Below the pieces are notes generated by a model. The model saw only the letters and a program-made list of their open reading frames with translations. It was not told the origin of the DNA and did not search any database. Made by a program: the position numbers and the translations under genes. A DNA stretch of 64,000 nucleotides from Elizabethkingia meningoseptica_A (lineage in GTDB: Bacteria > Bacteroidota > Bacteroidia > Flavobacteriales > Weeksellaceae), in the NCBI RefSeq assembly GCF_045762675.1, contig NZ_JBJDLK010000002.1:124001-188000 (forward strand), in the 5' to 3' direction. The stretch's first letter is position 1. Each line of letters starts with the position of its first letter. Shown piece by piece: positions 26,739-34,894 of this stretch.

Positions 26739-27539
26739 ATGAGAAAATCATTCATTTGGTTTAGCCTTATATTTTTAGGGCTAACGGAAGTTACTGCCCA
26801 AAATACAGATTCTCTGAAGGAAAGCAGGCTACAATTTACAGCCAACATACAAAACAATCATTTATGGAGAGGGCTTATTATTACCGATAAACCGGTAGTT
26901 ATGGGAAACCTCTCCTATGCGCTGGATAAAAATAAAAACTGGAAAATAGGAATATGGGGCGCTTCAGCACTCGCTAATGACAGTGACGGAACGCACTATA
27001 AAGAGATCAATTACTACATTCAGTATTCCAATAAGAATTTTTATATCGGCTTATGGGACTTATATAATTCCCGGAATATTAATACGGCTGTTGCAGCTGA
27101 TGATATTTTCAGCTATTCCCAAAGGAGAACAGCTCATATTATAGACCTCAGAACAAATTATACTTTTGGTCCCAGTTTCCCGCTAAATATTGAAGCAGAT
27201 ATTATGCTGTATGGTGGTGCGAATGCCGGCGAAGTTGTATTAAAGCCTGATGGCGTTTATGACAAAAATAAATATTCTACGTATGTACAGCTAAGCTATC
27301 CTGTTATTCAGGGTAAAACAATAAATCTGAATGCATTTGTGGGAGGTGGTTTCGCATTAAATGACAGAAACTTCCTGTATGGCAATGGTAAAAATAGTTT
27401 CCAGATTGTTAATCTGGGATTAAAAGCCGGTAAGGATATCAAAATTACGGAGCATTATATGCTTCCTGTTGCCATGATGGTCATGTGGAATCCGGCACTG
27501 AAATATGCCCGCGTACAGCTTGCTGCTACTGTATTTTAA
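26739..27539 (+). CDS. Predicted outer-membrane beta-barrel protein of the glp operon
   Basis: 266 residues with a signal peptide (ending VTAQ). The mature chain alternates polar and aromatic residues in short strands (HLWRGLIITDKP, NYYIQYSNKNFYIGLWDLYNS) and ends in VQLAATVF, with a C-terminal Phe typical of outer-membrane barrels. It starts 41 bp after glpF without an obvious terminator between. I know no named family; by context it could be the outer-membrane route for glycerol or a glycerol ester, which is inference. Confidence 0.75.
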   Translation: MRKSFIWFSLIFLGLTEVTAQNTDSLKESRLQFTANIQNNHLWRGLIITDKPVVMGNLSYALDKNKNWKIGIWGASALANDSDGTHYKEINYYIQYSNKNFYIGLWDLYNSRNINTAVAADDIFSYSQRRTAHIIDLRTNYTFGPSFPLNIEADIMLYGGANAGEVVLKPDGVYDKNKYSTYVQLSYPVIQGKTINLNAFVGGGFALNDRNFLYGNGKNSFQIVNLGLKAGKDIKITEHYMLPVAMMVMWNPALKYARVQLAATVF

Positions 27540-27646
27540 AGAATTTTATATTGAGCAGAAATTCTTTTAAAATTCCGTGCCTAAATATCATTTGTTCTGT
27601 ACAGCGTTATTAAAACGACACTTCACTTTTACTTAATACCCATAAA

Positions 27647-27671
27647 AATTGCCGGCTGTATGCCGGCAATT
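27647..27671. terminator. Terminator between glp operon and C1 peptidase gene
   Basis: 10-bp perfect stem (27647-27656 with 27662-27671), GC-rich core GCCGGC, 5-nt loop, then a T run on the plus strand. It lies between convergent genes. Confidence 0.8.
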
Positions 27672-27696
27672 CTTTTTTATTACGTTACTGAATTTA

Positions 27697-28893
27697 TTAT
27701 AATCCAATATTTGTATTAGGCTTTAGCTTGCTAATGATATCTTTAGGAATTGCATTTTTGTGAACCAAAATACCTGTTGATTTATATTGTACGTAAGGTC
27801 TGGTTACATACAAATATCCCTGATAATCGTTGGTTACACCCCATGAATTTTTTACGATATAATATTCTTTACCTGTCTGGTCTTTAGCCAATCCTACAAT
27901 CTGCATGCCGTGGTCATCCGTTGTCGTAAGGTTATTCAACCCTTCCTGACGCATATCTTCTGTAATCTTTTTATCAGGCTTTGGACCTTTGAAAAGATTT
28001 GCTTTTGTCTGCGCATCGATATTATTCAGGTCGATATCCGGTACATAAGCCACTCCGTTTTTGTAAGAGAAGTAAGGCTCGGAAACGTCTGTTGCCCAAC
28101 CTACTGTATACCCTTTATCAACAGCATTGTCAACAATCTTAGTCAGGTCTTCCATAGGAACATTCCACATACTTTCGTGGCTCCAGTTATCAGGAATAGG
28201 TGCTACAAAACGCTGGTAGTAAGGGTAATCTTTATATGAAGTAAGCTCTACATAATCATCAGGATTAATTCCCACTACTTCTTTAGCAAAAGTTTGTGGT
28301 GTGTAACGTTTCCCTTTATACGTAAATTCTTTCGGATATTCTCCCAAATAACTGTCCAATACATTATCTACGTTAGTTAACCAGTTAGATGAAAGTTTTC
28401 CCTGTGGATTTTTTACATAAGCATCCAGCATAGATTTAATAACGCCCTGCATTTCCCCAAAGTTATTTTTTGTCTGGCCAAACTGTAAGCCTGAATAAAC
28501 TTCCTGTGGAACTGCTCCGTACTTTTTGTACATGTTGATTACATCATGCAACTCTCCGCCATCACCCCATGAGATTGCACCACCATATAATACATAAAGT
28601 TTTGCTTTGTCGTGATAAGAATTACGTGCTGTGAAAATCTCCGCAAGATCTACAGCCGGTTTTCCCATTCTGATCATTTCAGATTCAAGGAATGAATTCC
28701 CTGAATAACTCCAGCAGGTACCTGAAGATCCCTGATTTTTAACAGGAGTATTCCCTAACTCCTTAATTACTGTAAATTTAAAATCCGGATTTTCAGATTG
28801 GTTGTTTTTAAGGCTGTTTACTAAATTGTCTTGTGCAAAAGCCATACTTCCTGCTGTAAGCAAAGTAAGTAAAAACATGTTTCTCTTCTTCAT
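27697..28893 (-). CDS. Exported C1-family (papain/bleomycin hydrolase-like) aminopeptidase
   Basis: 398 residues with a signal peptide (1-21, ending FAQ). Catalytic Cys60 lies in KNQGSSGTCWSYSG; the His is in DDHGMQIVG and the Asn in VKNSWG. The length and the large insertion between Cys and His match bacterial bleomycin-hydrolase-type C1B aminopeptidases, normally cytoplasmic in other bacteria but here exported, as in many Bacteroidota. Monocistronic. Confidence 0.93.
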   Translation of the reverse strand: MKKRNMFLLTLLTAGSMAFAQDNLVNSLKNNQSENPDFKFTVIKELGNTPVKNQGSSGTCWSYSGNSFLESEMIRMGKPAVDLAEIFTARNSYHDKAKLYVLYGGAISWGDGGELHDVINMYKKYGAVPQEVYSGLQFGQTKNNFGEMQGVIKSMLDAYVKNPQGKLSSNWLTNVDNVLDSYLGEYPKEFTYKGKRYTPQTFAKEVVGINPDDYVELTSYKDYPYYQRFVAPIPDNWSHESMWNVPMEDLTKIVDNAVDKGYTVGWATDVSEPYFSYKNGVAYVPDIDLNNIDAQTKANLFKGPKPDKKITEDMRQEGLNNLTTTDDHGMQIVGLAKDQTGKEYYIVKNSWGVTNDYQGYLYVTRPYVQYKSTGILVHKNAIPKDIISKLKPNTNIGL

Positions 28894-28944
28894 TGTAAAA
28901 AATTAGAATTAAATTGATTAAAGTCTCGATACGACTAAAGAGTC

Positions 28945-28952
28945 CAAATTTA
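28945..28952 (-). promoter_or_regulatory. -7 box of the C1 peptidase gene
   Basis: TAAATTTG on the minus strand fits TAnnTTTG; 51 bp upstream of the ATG. Confidence 0.45.
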
Positions 28953-29040
28953 GTTCAAATTGTTACAATAATTTTATAGAAAGTTTCGATTTTATGCGTG
29001 TTTGCAGTAGAATATAACTATTTATCCCTCCTGGACATTC

Positions 29041-29892
29041 TTAATCTACAAGAATATTTAAACTATGCGGCAACACTTTGATTTCCACAGGTGACTGTAT
29101 TTCAATACCTTCCCCATCCAAATGCCACGCTTTGGAGTTTTTCACTGTAAATTTCAAGTCAGAAACCGAAAAGTAAGTCAGGTATTCATTTTCTTTCAGC
29201 CCTTTGGTAAACATTCTGAATGCAAATGCAAGGGAATGCCATAGCGGAAATTTCTTTACCAGTACAATATCTACCAGTCCATCACTGTAATCTGCATGTG
29301 GTGCGATGTACGCATTATTACCAAACTGACGAGTATTGGCTACATTCAGCATCAGATAATTACCATCATATTGCTTGTATTGATCTTCAAATGCTATGTT
29401 AATAGATTTAAAGATAAAGAAGGTTTTTACGGTTACCTTAATGTAGTTGGTAAACCCACGGCTGGTTTTCTCAAATTTCTTAATCACCTCACCATCAAAT
29501 CCGGTTCCTGATACGTTAATAGACAAATTACCATTAACTGTGAAGGTATCAATCTTATGAAATTTTTTCTGCTTTATCTTTTGCAGAAGCGCATCGATAT
29601 TTTTGGTAAAATTGGTTTCATTGGAAAAACCATTTCCTGAGCCGGCAGGAAAAACCGCAAGAATTTTATCTGTATTAATCAGCTTTTGGGCAACTGTAGA
29701 AATAGTTCCGTCTCCTCCTACTGCCACAAATACTTCCGTAGAACTGAAATTTTCATCAATAAAACGATGCGTATCCTCAATAGACTTAGAGATCATGAAA
29801 TTGGCTTCAGGATATTTCTGCTGAAGTTTTTCCAGGAACTCTTTATAATTTTTTTTCGCCGAAAAGGGGTTGATGATAAATACTGCGTCCAT
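29041..29892 (-). CDS. Diacylglycerol/lipid kinase family protein
   Basis: 283 residues from the ATG at 29892. An earlier in-frame non-ATG extension is unlikely because a -7 box lies at 29906-29913. Family motifs: INPFSAKK at the start, AVGGDGTISTVAQ (nucleotide loop GGDGT), PAGSGNGFSNE, and SGTGFDGEV. It is the DagK/YegS type, phosphorylating diacylglycerol or a related lipid with ATP in the cytoplasm. Diacylglycerol could come from phospholipase C activity elsewhere in the window, but no operon link exists. Confidence 0.9.
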   Translation of the reverse strand: MDAVFIINPFSAKKNYKEFLEKLQQKYPEANFMISKSIEDTHRFIDENFSSTEVFVAVGGDGTISTVAQKLINTDKILAVFPAGSGNGFSNETNFTKNIDALLQKIKQKKFHKIDTFTVNGNLSINVSGTGFDGEVIKKFEKTSRGFTNYIKVTVKTFFIFKSINIAFEDQYKQYDGNYLMLNVANTRQFGNNAYIAPHADYSDGLVDIVLVKKFPLWHSLAFAFRMFTKGLKENEYLTYFSVSDLKFTVKNSKAWHLDGEGIEIQSPVEIKVLPHSLNILVD

Positions 29893-29905
29893 GATTTTGA
29901 AACGC

Positions 29906-29913
29906 CAAAGGTA
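29906..29913 (-). promoter_or_regulatory. -7 box of the lipid kinase gene
   Basis: TACCTTTG on the minus strand, 13 bp before the ATG, fits TAnnTTTG. Confidence 0.45.
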
Positions 29914-29915
29914 CA

Positions 29916-29945
29916 AAAAAAGACTCCATCTCTGAAGTCTTTTTT
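29916..29945 (-). terminator. Terminator after the DUF6526 gene
   Basis: 10-bp perfect stem (29916-29925 with 29936-29945) rich in A/T at its base, loop of 10 nt, T run on the minus strand. It lies directly after the stop at 29951. Confidence 0.7.
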
Positions 29946-29950
29946 ATTCT

Positions 29951-30394
29951 TTAAACTCTCCTGTTATCTGCTTTCCAGTTTTTTATAAGATGCTTAATTG
30001 CCTGAGCATTTAAATTTTCGGATACCACTTCTTCCAGCAGTTGAACAAACTGAGAATCATCTGCAAACCTTAATGCAAAAAGCTGAGAATCATGAAAGGA
30101 GTATGCGGTATCATCCAGATTTTTTCCTGTCAGTCTGAAATATCTGAATTTTACTTCATCCACGATAATTCTGTCCTGTAATGTTAGTGCATAATGCTGT
30201 CTCAGCATAAATGCGAGCCATACAATCATAAATACAGCGCCAAAAAGAACCGTCCATATCCAGAAATCACCATTATTGCTTCCAAATGCATATCCCATTT
30301 TATAGAGGGAAATAATAAGCAAGATTAAACCTATGGGATAGAAAATAAAATGATGCGGTGTATAATAACGTGCATGGTTCTTATAATTCTGCAT
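29951..30394 (-). CDS. DUF6526 family small membrane protein
   Basis: 147 residues. Opening MQNYKNHARYYTPHHFIFYP is typical of DUF6526. Two membrane helices (about 17-35 and 44-64) are followed by an alpha-helical cytoplasmic tail (LTLQDRIIVDEVKFRYFRL and ending AIKHLIKNWKADNRRV). Function unknown. It starts 6 nt after the stop of the DUF3298-type lipoprotein gene, forming a two-gene operon. Confidence 0.8.
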   Translation of the reverse strand: MQNYKNHARYYTPHHFIFYPIGLILLIISLYKMGYAFGSNNGDFWIWTVLFGAVFMIVWLAFMLRQHYALTLQDRIIVDEVKFRYFRLTGKNLDDTAYSFHDSQLFALRFADDSQFVQLLEEVVSENLNAQAIKHLIKNWKADNRRV

Positions 30395-30400
30395 TTTCTT

Positions 30401-31216
30401 TTACTTAAAGTTAATGTTCATTCTTTTCTGAAAATCAGGATTCAGAGTCCCCTCCAGCTCTTTCCAGGAAACAGGCACCGTAATATCACCTGCGGCAAAT
30501 GCTGCAATTTCATACGGGCTGTAATGGAAATACAGGTTCTTGTTATCGAAATAAAAATTATCATTTACGGTGACTTTATCAAATAATAAACCTTCAGAGT
30601 TTTTTATTGATTTTTCACCTTCCATTGCCCCGCTTGGAATTTTATCTACATTTTTCATCAGCAGCTCTTCCAGTTTATTTTTAGGCATTGTTGTAATATC
30701 AGATAATACCAGTTGCTTTTTATTTTTAAGATCGAATACCTTCTCCATAAACCCGTAATTATCATGAGCCCCGCCCATATAACTGGACCATGTATATTCT
30801 ATGGATAGATAATCGTTGGCAAAACTTCTTACACGCATGGTATTTGCTTCGTACCACTTGCTTCCTAAAGTTCCGATTCCGTCGGCAATATAATCTTTCT
30901 TCACTTTGGCAAAAAGCTCTCCTGCTGCTTTTTTAGCAGCTGCTTCTATATCAGTTCTGGAATAGCCCTGAGTTTTGATAAACGGATATAAAGAATCCTG
31001 TATAGCCTTATCGGTTATATCCGGAAAAAGAAGTATTTTATCGGAATAAGAAACAGTAAGAGAGTCTTTTACTTTCAAAGAATCACTGTATACAACCGAA
31101 TCCTGTTTCAGTACAATACTGTCTTTGTTATTCAACTGCTCAGTTTCTGTTGTTTGCTTCTTACATGATGAAAGTATGGCGAGAACCACCGCTAAGGATG
31201 AGATTGTATTTTTCAT
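30401..31216 (-). CDS. DUF3298/RsiV-type lipoprotein
   Basis: 271 residues. Lipobox LSSC (Cys18) predicts lipid anchoring on the periplasmic side. After a Lys/Ser-rich linker (20-60), residues about 65-265 match the DUF4163-DUF3298 pair: YIADGIG, LSIEYTWSSYMGGAHDNYG, LVLSDITT and LYFHYSPYEIAAFAAGDI. The same pair forms the lysozyme-sensing domain of RsiV, but here there is no membrane-spanning anti-sigma part, so a binding role in the envelope is all that can be proposed. First gene of a two-gene operon. Confidence 0.85.
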   Translation of the reverse strand: MKNTISSLAVVLAILSSCKKQTTETEQLNNKDSIVLKQDSVVYSDSLKVKDSLTVSYSDKILLFPDITDKAIQDSLYPFIKTQGYSRTDIEAAAKKAAGELFAKVKKDYIADGIGTLGSKWYEANTMRVRSFANDYLSIEYTWSSYMGGAHDNYGFMEKVFDLKNKKQLVLSDITTMPKNKLEELLMKNVDKIPSGAMEGEKSIKNSEGLLFDKVTVNDNFYFDNKNLYFHYSPYEIAAFAAGDITVPVSWKELEGTLNPDFQKRMNINFK

Positions 31217-31250
31217 AGATCTTTCTGTTTGGTTTTTAAAGGTACAAAAA

Positions 31251-31269
31251 AACCGCTGAATCAGCGGTT
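31251..31269 (-). terminator. Terminator after the DUF5684 gene
   Basis: AACCGCTGA/TCAGCGGTT palindrome with a near-zero loop followed on the minus strand by eight T. Some inner pairs must open to form the loop. Confidence 0.65.
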
Positions 31270-31289
31270 CTTATCATTTTAGATTTTTG

Positions 31290-31736
31290 TTATGAATTGG
31301 TTTCATCCGGGATTGCAGAAGAATCAAACTGGTCACTTCCAAAAGCATAGACAATCATATTAATAAATAACGATGTAACTATAGCTATAATACCCCACAC
31401 GGTGCTGTTCTCCCCTTTTCCAAATCCTTTTGCCAGTTTATCACCTGCTGTAAATAAAGCATATAAGTTAACAAACGGGATGAAGAATAAAATAAACCAC
31501 CATATTGGTTTTTTGATAATCTGTACCAGAACAATTATATTATAAAATGGTATAAACGCTGCCCAGGCATCTTCTCTTCCTGCTTTTTTAAATGTTTTAT
31601 ACCAGCAGAAAGCTGAAAACAGATAAAAAATTAAGCAGAATACAAAATAGAAAAGCATAATCCCCATTCCTAATGCTGCAGAGGCTCCGGAATCCTGATA
31701 GTACGATGAATCGTACGATTGTAAAATAGTTAACAT
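31290..31736 (-). CDS. DUF5684 family membrane protein
   Basis: 148 residues with about four membrane helices. Contains the family pattern KTFKKAGREDAWAAFIPFYN followed by IKKPIWWFILFFIPFVN. This arrangement (a W-x-A-F-I-P-x-Y-N motif before a Trp-rich helix) is also seen near signal peptidase I of some bacteria. Function unknown. Monocistronic, flanked by a terminator and its own -7 box (31766-31773). Confidence 0.8.
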   Translation of the reverse strand: MLTILQSYDSSYYQDSGASAALGMGIMLFYFVFCLIFYLFSAFCWYKTFKKAGREDAWAAFIPFYNIIVLVQIIKKPIWWFILFFIPFVNLYALFTAGDKLAKGFGKGENSTVWGIIAIVTSLFINMIVYAFGSDQFDSSAIPDETNS

Positions 31737-31765
31737 AGTTTAGATTATTTAAAGTTTAGTAAAAC

Positions 31766-31773
31766 CAAATATA
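31766..31773 (-). promoter_or_regulatory. -7 box of the DUF5684 gene
   Basis: TATATTTG on the minus strand, 29 bp before the ATG. Confidence 0.45.
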
Positions 31774-31831
31774 ACCATTTTAATTCTCATTATGAAGACA
31801 TAACATGAATTTTTCATTAATTATTCATAAA

Positions 31832-31856
31832 AAAAGACACCTCTAAGGTGTCTTTT
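31832..31856 (-). terminator. hisS terminator
   Basis: 10-bp perfect stem (31832-31841 with 31847-31856), 5-nt loop; read on the minus strand it is followed by a T run. It overlaps the base of the hisS stop region. Confidence 0.82.
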
Positions 31857-31858
31857 CG

Positions 31859-33208
31859 TTATTTTAAAAATTCCGATTGTGTTATTGTTTTCTGCTCTCC
31901 TGAAGCTAAGTTCTTAATTGTAATATTCGAATGCTCTATTTCATCTTTACCTAGAAAAACAAGATTTGGAATTTCTTTTTTCTCGGCATAGGTAAATTGT
32001 TTTTTCAGTTTGGCAGCCTCCGGATAAAGCTCAGCAGAAATTCCTTTTTCTCTCAGCCCGGCAATAACTTTCATTGCTTCTATCGCTTCATCATCACCAT
32101 AGTTTGCAAACAGATATTCAACTTTTATGGTAGCATTTTCAGGGAATAGCCCTAGTTCTTCCATCACCAGATAGGTTCTGTCCAATCCAAAAGAAATTCC
32201 TATTCCGGGAACATTTTTCACACCGAAAACCTCTGTAAGGTTATCATACCGGCCACCACCGCCTATTGATCCCATTTCAACACCTTTTGCCTTTACTTCG
32301 AAGATTGCTCCGGTATAATAGTCCAGTCCTCTAGCTAATGTAATATTAAATACAAGATCCTTGTGATCAATACCAAGCTCCAGTGCTTTTGACAATACAA
32401 ATTCCAGTTCTGTAACCCCCTGTATGCCAACTTCAACATCTTTAAACTTTTCTTTCAACTCCTGAAGTGTTTCCAGTGCAGTTCCGTTTTGACTGAAAAG
32501 GAAATCCAGTTTTTCTATAGCAGTCTCCGAAATGCCTTTTTCCTGCATTTCTTTTACAACACCATCTTTTCCAATTTTATCCAGTTTATCCAATGCTACA
32601 GTAAAGTCAATCAGCTGTTCTGTTATTCCTGCATATTCCGCAAGACCAGAAAGGATTTTACGGTTATTCATCTGGATAGCCACCGGAACTCCAAGATCTT
32701 TAAAAGACTTAAAATACAGCTGAACCAGTTCTACTTCCTGCCACAGGCTTTCTGATCCTACCACATCGGCATCACACTGATAAAACTCTCTGAACCTTCC
32801 CTTCTGCGGACGGTCTGCGCGCCATACCGGCTGAATCTGATAACGTTTGAACGGGAAAGTTAATTGTCCGTGATTCATGGCTACAAAACGTGCAAATGGT
32901 ACCGTAAGATCATAACGTAAAGCTTTATCTGAAATTTGTGACGTTAGTTTTTTTGCGTCTTTATTATTCCAGTCGTCTGCATTTACTTTATCGGTATAAT
33001 TTCCTGAATTCAGGATTTTAAATATCAAACGGTCTCCCTCTTCTCCATACTTACCGGTCAGAGTAGATAAATTTTCAAAACTTGGTGTTTCCAACGGCTG
33101 GAAACCAAAAACTTCAAAATTTTTCTGTAATGTATTGATAATATATTTTCTGCGGGAAACTTCCTGTGCTGTAAAGTCACGGGTACCTTTTGCTAAACTT
33201 GGCTTCAT
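31859..33208 (-). CDS. hisS: Histidyl-tRNA synthetase
   Basis: 449 residues. Class II aminoacyl-tRNA synthetase: motif 1 near residue 45 (LETPSFENL), motif 2 GRFREFYQCDADVVG, the histidine-specific ARGLDYYTGAIFEV, and motif 3 GIGISFGLDRTYL. The C-terminal anticodon-binding domain ends the protein. Charges tRNA-His in the cytoplasm. Monocistronic with its own promoter box (33227-33234) and terminator. Confidence 0.97.
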   Translation of the reverse strand: MKPSLAKGTRDFTAQEVSRRKYIINTLQKNFEVFGFQPLETPSFENLSTLTGKYGEEGDRLIFKILNSGNYTDKVNADDWNNKDAKKLTSQISDKALRYDLTVPFARFVAMNHGQLTFPFKRYQIQPVWRADRPQKGRFREFYQCDADVVGSESLWQEVELVQLYFKSFKDLGVPVAIQMNNRKILSGLAEYAGITEQLIDFTVALDKLDKIGKDGVVKEMQEKGISETAIEKLDFLFSQNGTALETLQELKEKFKDVEVGIQGVTELEFVLSKALELGIDHKDLVFNITLARGLDYYTGAIFEVKAKGVEMGSIGGGGRYDNLTEVFGVKNVPGIGISFGLDRTYLVMEELGLFPENATIKVEYLFANYGDDEAIEAMKVIAGLREKGISAELYPEAAKLKKQFTYAEKKEIPNLVFLGKDEIEHSNITIKNLASGEQKTITQSEFLK

Positions 33209-33226
33209 GTTTTATCTTCTAAAGCA

Positions 33227-33234
33227 CAAAAATA
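33227..33234 (-). promoter_or_regulatory. hisS -7 box
   Basis: TATTTTTG on the minus strand, 18 bp upstream of the hisS ATG, fits TAnnTTTG. Confidence 0.5.
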
Positions 33235-33254
33235 AGCATAAAGTAATAAATTAA

Positions 33255-33288
33255 AAATAACAGCTCCGTAATATTGGAGCTGTTATTT
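33255..33288 (-). terminator. Terminator after ssb
   Basis: 13-bp perfect stem (33255-33267 with 33276-33288) and 8-nt loop, T-rich after it on the minus strand, just downstream of the stop at 33296. Confidence 0.82.
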
Positions 33289-33295
33289 CTTGTTT

Positions 33296-33619
33296 TTATT
33301 TCATCATAATAAGTTCTTCCACTCTGATTTCAGTAATATAACGCATTTTTCCGTCCTTATCTTCATAACTTCTGTACGTCAGTTTACCTTCTACAGCTAT
33401 TTCCTTTCCTTTTGTTACGTACTTTTCAAAGATCTCTGCAAGCTTTCCGTACACAATAAGATTATGCCATTGTGTCTCTTCAACTTTTTCACCTTGTGTA
33501 TTGGTGTAATAATCATTAGTGGCAAGACTTACTGATGCCTTAACTCCTTTTTCGAACTGGGTTACTTCTACATCTTTACCCGTGTGTCCGAATAAAATAA
33601 CTTTGTTTCTTAGTGACAT
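33296..33619 (-). CDS. ssb: Short single-stranded DNA-binding protein
   Basis: 107 residues, essentially one OB fold. The family core is clear: GHTGKDVEV, SLATNDYY, WHNLIVYGKLAEIFEKYVTKG and VEGKLTYRSYEDKDGK. The disordered linker and the acidic C-terminal tip (normally ending DDxxPF), used to recruit replication and repair partners, are absent; the protein stops right after the fold. Bacteroidota often carry such a short paralogue beside a full-length SSB elsewhere. Confidence 0.9.
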   Translation of the reverse strand: MSLRNKVILFGHTGKDVEVTQFEKGVKASVSLATNDYYTNTQGEKVEETQWHNLIVYGKLAEIFEKYVTKGKEIAVEGKLTYRSYEDKDGKMRYITEIRVEELIMMK

Positions 33620-33709
33620 GGTTTTATGATTTTAATATTAAACTTAAATGATTACAGCAAAGATGAAAGTTACACAATGTTTACCCGGTTAAAAAATATT
33701 TATAGTCAT

Positions 33710-33725
33710 TTGTAATCGTTTACAA
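33710..33725. promoter_or_regulatory. Inverted repeat between ssb and the DUF2199 gene
   Basis: TTGTAA-N4-TTACAA, a 16-bp interrupted palindrome in the 281-bp divergent spacer. It may be an operator; no regulator is identified. Confidence 0.3.
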
Positions 33726-33873
33726 TCAAATAAACTGCTAAATATTAAAAAGTTAATGCTATCATATTTATTGAAATTCCTCACTGAACTTATATTAATA
33801 AAAACCCTATAATAATTTTATTGAATAAAAAAAAACATAATTATTTCGAATAATTATTTGAAACATAAAAGCC

Positions 33874-33881
33874 TATATTTG
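33874..33881 (+). promoter_or_regulatory. -7 box of the DUF2199 gene
   Basis: TATATTTG, 19 bp before the ATG at 33901. A TTG exists 13 bp upstream, shorter than the usual spacing. Confidence 0.5.
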
Positions 33882-33900
33882 GGATATTTAAATTAAAACC

Positions 33901-34407
33901 ATGACATATACATGTGAAATATGCGGCCAGGAACATAATGATTTTCCGGCTTTAGCATATAATGCTCCGGATTCTTATTACTGGTTAACCGAAGAAAAAA
34001 AGGTTGAATATAATGCGCAGCTTGACTCAGATTTTTGTTCAATTGAATATCCGGATCAAACAGATCGGTTTATTCGCTGTGTTTTAGTACAAAAAGTAAA
34101 TGATTATTGCCAGGATTTAGAATATGGATTCTGGGTTTCTCTAAGTGAAAAAAGTTTTAACGATTACAAAGAAAACTATGATAATGAAAATCATGAAACA
34201 GGATATTTTGGGTGGTTATCTAGTACTATTCCTCAGTATAAATTTGATATTGATATCCCAACAGATGTTATAACAAAAAAAGGTAATAGCCGTCCTGAAA
34301 TCATTCCTCATCATGGCACTGACCATCCTTTTGTTAAGGACTATTATAATGGAATTTCAAAAGCTGAAGCAGAAAAAAGAATTCATGATATGTTTTCAAA
34401 ATTATAA
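33901..34407 (+). CDS. DUF2199 domain protein
   Basis: 168 residues, cytoplasmic. It begins with a CxxC knuckle (CEICGQEH) and contains the family hallmarks: SDFCSIEY, RCVLVQKVND, YGFWVSLSEKSF and, near the end, HPFVKDYYNGISKAEAEKRI. Members are of unknown function and are often in variable genomic regions. It is followed after 50 bp by another small Zn-knuckle gene. Confidence 0.85.
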   Translation: MTYTCEICGQEHNDFPALAYNAPDSYYWLTEEKKVEYNAQLDSDFCSIEYPDQTDRFIRCVLVQKVNDYCQDLEYGFWVSLSEKSFNDYKENYDNENHETGYFGWLSSTIPQYKFDIDIPTDVITKKGNSRPEIIPHHGTDHPFVKDYYNGISKAEAEKRIHDMFSKL

Positions 34408-34457
34408 ATAACACCCCATAAAGCATATTAATGGTAGAACAAGTAAAATAAAAAAAT

Positions 34458-34802
34458 ATGCAACACTGTCTGGAATGTGGTGAAAAAATATTAGGACGCT
34501 CCGATAAAAAATTTTGTACGGACAGCTGTCGTAATGCTTACAACAACCGACAGAATAAAGACAGCACGAATTTGATGCGTAACATTAACAACAGACTGCG
34601 CAAAAATCATCGTATTCTCCGCCACATCAATAAAGAAGGTAAAACCAAAATATCACAACAAAAGCTTCTTTCTCTGGGATTTGATTTTAATTTTATTACA
34701 CAGACCGTTACTTATAAAAACGGTTCTGAGTATAGATTTGTTTATAATCAGGGTTACAAAATTCTCGAAGAAAATTGGGTTTTGCTTGTACAAAAGGATT
34801 AA
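34458..34802 (+). CDS. Small zinc-ribbon protein
   Basis: 114 residues. N-terminal knuckle CLECGEKILGRSDKKFCTDS then C, giving four cysteines with CxxC and CxxxC spacing (residues about 4, 7, 20, 24) and the sequence RNAYNNRQN, as in zinc-ribbon families such as DUF2116. The rest is basic, with an NNRLRKNHRILRHIN helix and a beta-strand end. A nucleic-acid role is plausible but not shown. Probably co-transcribed with the DUF2199 gene upstream. Confidence 0.75.
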   Translation: MQHCLECGEKILGRSDKKFCTDSCRNAYNNRQNKDSTNLMRNINNRLRKNHRILRHINKEGKTKISQQKLLSLGFDFNFITQTVTYKNGSEYRFVYNQGYKILEENWVLLVQKD

Positions 34803-34871
34803 TCGACACCGTAATTCAGCTTATGACAAAATATCATTTCACAATAATAGCTGAATTGATTTTCATTTTTT

Positions 34872-34879
34872 TATTTTTG
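34872..34879 (+). promoter_or_regulatory. -7 box of the two-component operon
   Basis: TATTTTTG, 15 bp before the response-regulator ATG; fits TAnnTTTG and implies a very short leader. Confidence 0.5.
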
Positions 34880-34894
34880 TGAAATTCGTTGCTT

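Noticed and set aside
27538..27567. Second terminator after the glp barrel gene (AAAGAATTT/AAATTCTTT)
   Set aside because: Stem is weak and A/T-only with a 12-nt loop; the stronger hairpin at 27647-27671 explains termination.
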